A program made the translations under genes and the position numbers. 19,336 bases of DNA from an uncultured Fastidiosipila sp. (GTDB taxonomy: Bacteria; Bacillota; Clostridia; Saccharofermentanales; Fastidiosipilaceae). Of the stretch, positions 15,467 through 19,336 are shown in pieces (position 1 is the first letter of the stretch; each line of letters opens with the position of its first letter). The stretch spans positions 1 through 19,336 of the forward strand of contig CAMYAM010000021.1 of NCBI GenBank assembly GCA_947253875.1, in the 5' to 3' direction. The notes beneath the pieces were generated by a model, which did no database searches, was not told the origin of the DNA, and was given only the letters and a program-made list of their open reading frames with translations.

Positions 15467-16693
15467 TTAAATAAAAGGTATGTAGGTATGCTTATATGTC
15501 CCTAAAAACTCTTGTATTTTTCCAGCGAAATTTCGCTTAAATTGCAAAACTCCATAATCTTGAGCATTTTCGTCAACTAAACTCGCCGCTGAAACACCAA
15601 AAAAATTGAAGAATTTACATTCTTTTTCTATAGCCATCTTGATCATCTTCTCCAGCAAAGCATGATTAGGATAAAAAGCTTCAAACTCTCTTTTCATACC
15701 ACCTTGTAAATACACCATGTCTGATGGCGAACAATAAAATGATCCTGTTGACATGTAGATAACGTCGCCATATTTTTTAGCCAAATTAGATATAGTTTCA
15801 AGCTTTTCTTTTGCTTTTCGTAGAATTATATTAGCGTCGTTTAACCTATTTAAACGCTTCTTGTTTTCTCCGAATTTTTCTATATCATCCTCAAGTTTTT
15901 GTACTTGTTCTTGTGCACTCTCTAAACTTTCACTTAAAACTTTTAGGCTATAATTTACATCAATATATGATACTGGATAATAAGCTTCTGAAAAATTCTC
16001 TGCAATATATTTGGTGTTTACCAAGCTGATATCGTGTTCCAGACGTTCTGAAGTGTTTGCAATAATATCATCAAAAATATGCATCTCGTCAGCTCGTAAA
16101 AACCTAACTTTAATACCCAATTCTCTTGCTTTCTTGAACTCATTTCTTAAATTATAGGTAAAACTTTTTTGCAATTCTTCAAATTTTTGATTATCTATAT
16201 TTTTGACATAAACATGTTGAATTTGTATAGAATTATCTTCGGTAAAATCTTTGTCTATCAATTTATATCCAGCATCATTTAGAGCTTTTTTTGCAATTTG
16301 TGCGTTAGGATTTTCTCCAACAATTTCTACATCGTCAAAATACTGATCCTGTATTAGAGGGCTTATTTGTAAGCTAACCACCCTAAGTTCTTTCTGGAAA
16401 TGAGCTTTTACTGCTCTAATATACTCTTTAAAATATTCAATATTTTCATCTTTTACTATAGGTCCATAAATAATTTCTGCTTTTTGAAATATTTTACGGT
16501 GTCTAAACTTAAACACAATAGCTGCTGCCACTACTTCTCCTGCATCAAGTAGAGCCAAGATTTCATATGCTCTTCCCATAGCTTCACACACTTTTGTATA
16601 CTCAGCAGATTGTGAATAAAAATACCTAGCGTTACAATTTTTCAGAAAATTAGCATACTCGGTTTTATTTATAGACTTAAACTCAAATTTCAT
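15467..16693 (-). CDS. FemA/B-family aminoacyl-tRNA:lipid II aminoacyltransferase, paralogue 1
   Basis: Fem (MurM/FemX/FemA) enzymes transfer an amino acid from aminoacyl-tRNA to the stem-peptide lysine of lipid II or to a growing bridge, on the inner face of the membrane. The 408 residues show two GNAT-like domains. The N-terminal half contains ARYFYSQS (22-29) and IFQKAEIIYGPIV (68-80). The C-terminal half contains a helical hairpin arm (about 250-305) as in FemA, then VIYMSTGSFY, YPNHALLE, FNFFGVSAASLVDENA and YGVLQFKRNF. It is very similar to the gene next to it (16752-17981); the C-terminal third is nearly the same and the N-terminal half differs more. It starts at ATG 16693 after GAAAGG, 58 bp behind its paralogue. 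The amino acid added cannot be told from the sequence; Ser, Ala or Gly are used in known members. Confidence 0.93.
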   Translation of the reverse strand: MKFEFKSINKTEYANFLKNCNARYFYSQSAEYTKVCEAMGRAYEILALLDAGEVVAAAIVFKFRHRKIFQKAEIIYGPIVKDENIEYFKEYIRAVKAHFQKELRVVSLQISPLIQDQYFDDVEIVGENPNAQIAKKALNDAGYKLIDKDFTEDNSIQIQHVYVKNIDNQKFEELQKSFTYNLRNEFKKARELGIKVRFLRADEMHIFDDIIANTSERLEHDISLVNTKYIAENFSEAYYPVSYIDVNYSLKVLSESLESAQEQVQKLEDDIEKFGENKKRLNRLNDANIILRKAKEKLETISNLAKKYGDVIYMSTGSFYCSPSDMVYLQGGMKREFEAFYPNHALLEKMIKMAIEKECKFFNFFGVSAASLVDENAQDYGVLQFKRNFAGKIQEFLGTYKHTYIPFI

Positions 16694-16751
16694 TAACTTG
16701 CCTTTCTAATCTCATTTCCCTTATATTTTTCGTCTCTTTATTTAGTAAATA

Positions 16752-17981
16752 TTACAAAAAAGGTAAATAATTATACTCATACGTCCCAATAAGTTCTTGG
16801 ACTTCTCCAACAAAATTACGCTTAAATTGCAGAACTCCATAATCACTAGCATTTTCATCTACTAGGCTAGCAGCTGAAATTCCAAAAAAGTTAAAATATT
16901 TACAATTTTTGTCAATTGCTAGTTGAATCATGCTTTCTAACAAAGCATGGTTTGGATAATAATCTTCAAACTCTCTTCTCATACCCCCTTGAAGATATAC
17001 CATATCAGACGGAGTTACATAAAAAGATCCGGAAGACATATAAATTATATTGCCATACTTCTCTCCTAGAGCTTTTACATCTGCGATTTTTTCAATTATG
17101 TTTTTCTTTAAATTATTAGCATTATTTAATCTATTTATGCGTTTTTTATTTTCGCCAAACTCTTCATTATTCTTATTAATTTTTTCAATCTCTGCTTCAG
17201 TAGCTTCTAGGCTTTCATTTAGACTTTTTAAACTTTCGAGAACATCAATATATGCAACTGGGTAATATGCTTCATCATAATTTTCAGCAATGTACTTAGT
17301 AGTTTTTAAATTCACTTGATAATGGACCCTATCCGATGTTTCAGCAAATATTTCTTCCATAATGTCTAATTCATCAGGTTTTAGGAATCGAACCTTAACG
17401 TCTAGCTCTTTTGCCTTTTTCATTCTCCTACGTAACTCAGCTACAAATGTTTTTTCTATTTCTTTGAAATCTTTATCTTTAATATCTTTGACATAAATAT
17501 ATTTAACTTGAGTATTATACGGTGCTTCGGAAAAGTCTCTGTTTATATGCTTGAAGCCCATTTCTGCTAGTTCTCGTTTAATTAGCTTCGCCTCAGCATT
17601 TTCACCAATTACTTCTACATCATCAAAAAATCTGTCTAGAATTAGTGGCACAACTTCTAGTGAAATAACGCGTAAATTTCTTCTATAAAACAATACTAGT
17701 TGTTTCATAAACTCAATAAAATAATCTGTATTTGTATCTCTTACTACTGGACCAAACACTAGCTCAGATTTTTGAAATATTTTCTTAAATCTATATTTAA
17801 ATACTATGCCTGTTGCCAAAATCTCTTGTCCATTTTTCAAAGCTAGGATGTCATAGGATCTATCCATGGCATCACATACATTTATATATTTATCAGATTG
17901 AGAATAGAAATATCTTGTATTGCACTCTTGCAAAAAATTTGCTAATTCGTTCTGAGTAATTCTCTCAAATTTAACTTGCAT
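16752..17981 (-). CDS. FemA/B-family aminoacyl-tRNA:lipid II aminoacyltransferase, paralogue 2
   Basis: First gene of the long operon, with its own promoter and AAGGAGA before the ATG at 17981. The 409-residue protein shares the layout of its downstream paralogue: TRYFYSQS (22-29), IFQKSELVFGPVV (68-80), a helical arm (about 248-305, ESLEATEAEIEKINKNNEEF), then IIYMSSGSFYVTPSDMVYLQ, YPNHALLESM, FNFFGISAASLVDENAS and YGVLQFKRNFVGE. Two tandem Fem proteins usually act in order, one adding the first bridge residue and the next extending it (as FemX, FemA and FemB in Staphylococcus, or MurM and MurN in Streptococcus). A bridge of two or more residues is therefore likely, though which protein acts first is unknown. 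ald lies just upstream but behind a terminator. Confidence 0.93.
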   Translation of the reverse strand: MQVKFERITQNELANFLQECNTRYFYSQSDKYINVCDAMDRSYDILALKNGQEILATGIVFKYRFKKIFQKSELVFGPVVRDTNTDYFIEFMKQLVLFYRRNLRVISLEVVPLILDRFFDDVEVIGENAEAKLIKRELAEMGFKHINRDFSEAPYNTQVKYIYVKDIKDKDFKEIEKTFVAELRRRMKKAKELDVKVRFLKPDELDIMEEIFAETSDRVHYQVNLKTTKYIAENYDEAYYPVAYIDVLESLKSLNESLEATEAEIEKINKNNEEFGENKKRINRLNNANNLKKNIIEKIADVKALGEKYGNIIYMSSGSFYVTPSDMVYLQGGMRREFEDYYPNHALLESMIQLAIDKNCKYFNFFGISAASLVDENASDYGVLQFKRNFVGEVQELIGTYEYNYLPFL

Positions 17982-17999
17982 TTTCTCTCCTTAGTTTTG

Positions 18000-18011
18000 C
18001 ATTAATTAATG
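18000..18011. promoter_or_regulatory. 12-bp palindrome CATTAATTAATG in the leader of the Fem operon
   Basis: A perfect palindrome lies just downstream of the likely transcription start (near 18019) and upstream of the ribosome binding site. A related palindrome ACATTAATGT sits before ald. It could be an operator, but AT-rich palindromes arise by chance here. Confidence 0.3.
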
Positions 18012-18025
18012 AACCTTCAAAAGAC

Positions 18026-18054
18026 ATTATACTTAATTTTCCTAGATATTAAAA
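18026..18054 (-). promoter_or_regulatory. Promoter of the FemAB-YihY-NanA-GH84 operon
   Basis: A perfect -10 TATAAT (18026-18031) lies 17 bp from a poor -35 TTTTAA (18049-18054). It is placed between the ald terminator and the first fem gene, giving a leader of about 38 nt. The position supports it more than the -35 does. Confidence 0.55.
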
Positions 18055-18097
18055 ATTAGTCAAAATCAGTAAATCAGCTATATTTCTTTAAACAAAA

Positions 18098-18125
18098 GAG
18101 GAGAGTCTCATTTGAGACTCTCCTC
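18098..18125 (-). terminator. Rho-independent terminator of ald
   Basis: GAGGAGAGTCTCA pairs perfectly with TGAGACTCTCCTC (13 bp, 18098-18110 with 18113-18125), followed on the minus strand by TTTTGTTT. It lies 24 bp past the ald stop. On the plus strand no T run follows, so it works in the ald direction only. This is the strongest hairpin in the window. Confidence 0.92.
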
Positions 18126-18149
18126 AATAGTTTCATCCGCAATATTTAA

Positions 18150-19268
18150 TTATTTTGCATCTTTATATTCTACGTAGTCATAACCTAGGTCATTTGCAAC
18201 AGCTTTGTTTGTTACTTTACCGTTGATTGTATTTACACCTAGTGCTAATTCTGGGAATCTTTCAGTAGCTGCTTCTAGACCCTTGTTAGCAATTTGTAGC
18301 AAGTAACCACTTGTAGCATTTGACAATGCTTGTGTTGATGTTCTTGGAACTGCGCCTGGGATATTAGCAACGGCATAGTTGATTACACCATGTTCTACAA
18401 ACACTGGATCTTGGTGAGTTGTTGGACCATGTTTTGCTGTCAAGTCTGTTGAACCACCCTGGTCAATAGCAACGTCAACGATTACTGAACCTTCTTTCAT
18501 GTTCTTAACCATTTCTTCTGTAATCAATTGTGGAGCTTTGTGTCCTGGGATCAATACTGTTGAAACTACCATATCAGCATCTTTTGTAGCATTAGCTAAG
18601 TTCAAGCTGTTTGAGTATAATGTTTCAATTCTGTTACCGAAGATGTCTACTAGCTCTGCCAAACGTGGTAGATTGTTATCTAATACTGTAACTCTAGCAC
18701 CCATACCAACTGCAATTCTAACAGCTGCTGTACCAACGACACCACCACCAACTACTACTACGTTAGCTGGAGTAACACCTGGGACACCACCTAGTAAGAT
18801 ACCTAAACCACCTTGTGTTTGTTTCAAGTGTAAAGCACCTTCTTGAATTGCCATACGACCAGCAACTTCACTCATTGGTTTTAGTAATGGAGTAGCACGA
18901 CCGATTTGTACTGTTTCGTATGCGATACCTGTCACTTTATTATCTACCAATGCTTTTGTTAGCTCTGGAGCTGATGCTAAGTGTAGGTATGTATAAATTA
19001 ATAAACCTTCACGGAAATATTTGAATTCTTCTTCTAGTGGTTCTTTAACCTTGTAAATTAAGTCTGCTTTTTCCCAAACTTCTGCAGCTGAGTCTAAAAC
19101 TTCTGCACCTGCTTCTTTATATTCTTCATTTGTAAATGTTGAAAGAAGACCTGCATCTTTTTCTACTAAAACTGTGTGGCCAGCACCTACTAGTTGATGA
19201 ACAACTGCTGGTGTTGCTGAAACACGACCTTCTTGTGCCTTAATCTCTTTTGGTACACCAATAATCAT
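18150..19268 (-). CDS. ald: Alanine dehydrogenase
   Basis: NAD-dependent enzyme that interconverts L-alanine with pyruvate and ammonia, used to grow on alanine or to make it. At 372 residues the length is typical. The N-terminus MIIGVPKEIK then EGRVSATP (13-20, with Arg15) starts the catalytic domain. Catalytic Lys75 lies in YKVKEP and His96 in YLHLAS. The Rossmann motif is VVVGGGVVGTAAV (171-183), with the NAD-binding acidic residue in TVLDNN, and Asp269 in VDVAIDQGG completes the site. The ATG at 19268 follows AAAAGGAG nine bases before. A terminator follows, so ald is probably a single-gene unit, next to but separate from the Fem operon. Alanine is both a stem-peptide component and a possible Fem substrate, a loose link only. 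Confidence 0.97.
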   Translation of the reverse strand: MIIGVPKEIKAQEGRVSATPAVVHQLVGAGHTVLVEKDAGLLSTFTNEEYKEAGAEVLDSAAEVWEKADLIYKVKEPLEEEFKYFREGLLIYTYLHLASAPELTKALVDNKVTGIAYETVQIGRATPLLKPMSEVAGRMAIQEGALHLKQTQGGLGILLGGVPGVTPANVVVVGGGVVGTAAVRIAVGMGARVTVLDNNLPRLAELVDIFGNRIETLYSNSLNLANATKDADMVVSTVLIPGHKAPQLITEEMVKNMKEGSVIVDVAIDQGGSTDLTAKHGPTTHQDPVFVEHGVINYAVANIPGAVPRTSTQALSNATSGYLLQIANKGLEAATERFPELALGVNTINGKVTNKAVANDLGYDYVEYKDAK

Positions 19269-19289
19269 TTTGTGTAACTCCTTTTGTTT

Positions 19290-19322
19290 ACATTAATGTG
19301 TGTTATACGGTTTTTATTACCG
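19290..19322 (-). promoter_or_regulatory. Possible ald promoter and operator elements
   Basis: A -10-like TATAAC (19302-19307) lies upstream of ald, with no good -35 at the right distance (CTCGAT at 17 bp). Two symmetric elements surround it: the 10-bp palindrome ACATTAATGT (19290-19299), at about the expected start site, and CGGT-7-ACCG (19308-19322) in the promoter spacer. The window ends at 19336, so further control sequence may be cut off. Confidence 0.35.
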
Positions 19323-19336
19323 CAATCGAGTTGTAT

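Noticed and set aside
8172..19268. A defence system, toxin-antitoxin pair, prophage or insertion sequence
   Set aside because: No nuclease, transposase, integrase or toxin-like motif and no flanking repeats were found; the genes are metabolic, envelope or unassigned.

Overview
The window is about 19.3 kb of AT-rich chromosome from a low-GC Gram-positive bacterium (Bacillota). Evidence for this is an hprK-murB-whiA group, strong AAGGAGG-type ribosome binding sites, a Firmicute-type S12 with an internal insertion, and two FemA/B-type peptidoglycan-bridge enzymes. A Clostridia-like lineage is the best guess because hprK, murB and whiA sit together. Genus and species cannot be read from the sequence. 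All sixteen genes lie on the minus strand, so transcription runs from right to left. The left end (1-49) is not genomic: it is an Illumina/Nextera adapter with an index, fused to a truncated tuf.

In transcription order, the right end holds ald (alanine dehydrogenase), closed by a strong hairpin terminator at 18098-18125. A new promoter (-10 at 18026-18031) then starts a long, tightly packed series. It comprises two tandem FemAB paralogues, a YihY-family membrane protein, a two-helix membrane protein of unknown function, a membrane-anchored alpha/beta hydrolase, an N-acetylneuraminate lyase, a GH84 beta-N-acetylglucosaminidase without signal peptide, a six-helix DUF308-like membrane protein, an unrecognised helical protein, hprK, murB, whiA and serS. 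Gaps are mostly -14 to 60 bp. An 11-bp hairpin separates hprK from murB, and an extended -10 box sits just before serS.

The left third is the translation-factor (str) operon rpsL-rpsG-fusA-tuf, driven by a near-consensus promoter (TTGCCA-17-TATAAT, 3689-3717) in the 232-bp gap after serS. tuf also has a probable promoter of its own.

Functional themes: the right-hand two thirds mixes cell-wall synthesis (FemAB x2, MurB, and alanine metabolism by Ald nearby), amino-sugar and sialic-acid breakdown (GH84, NanA) and carbon-source sensing (HprK). An attractive but unproven reading is a host-glycan or wall-sugar salvage module embedded in an envelope operon. No mobile element, CRISPR array, tRNA or rRNA was seen, and no intergenic gap exceeds 300 bp.
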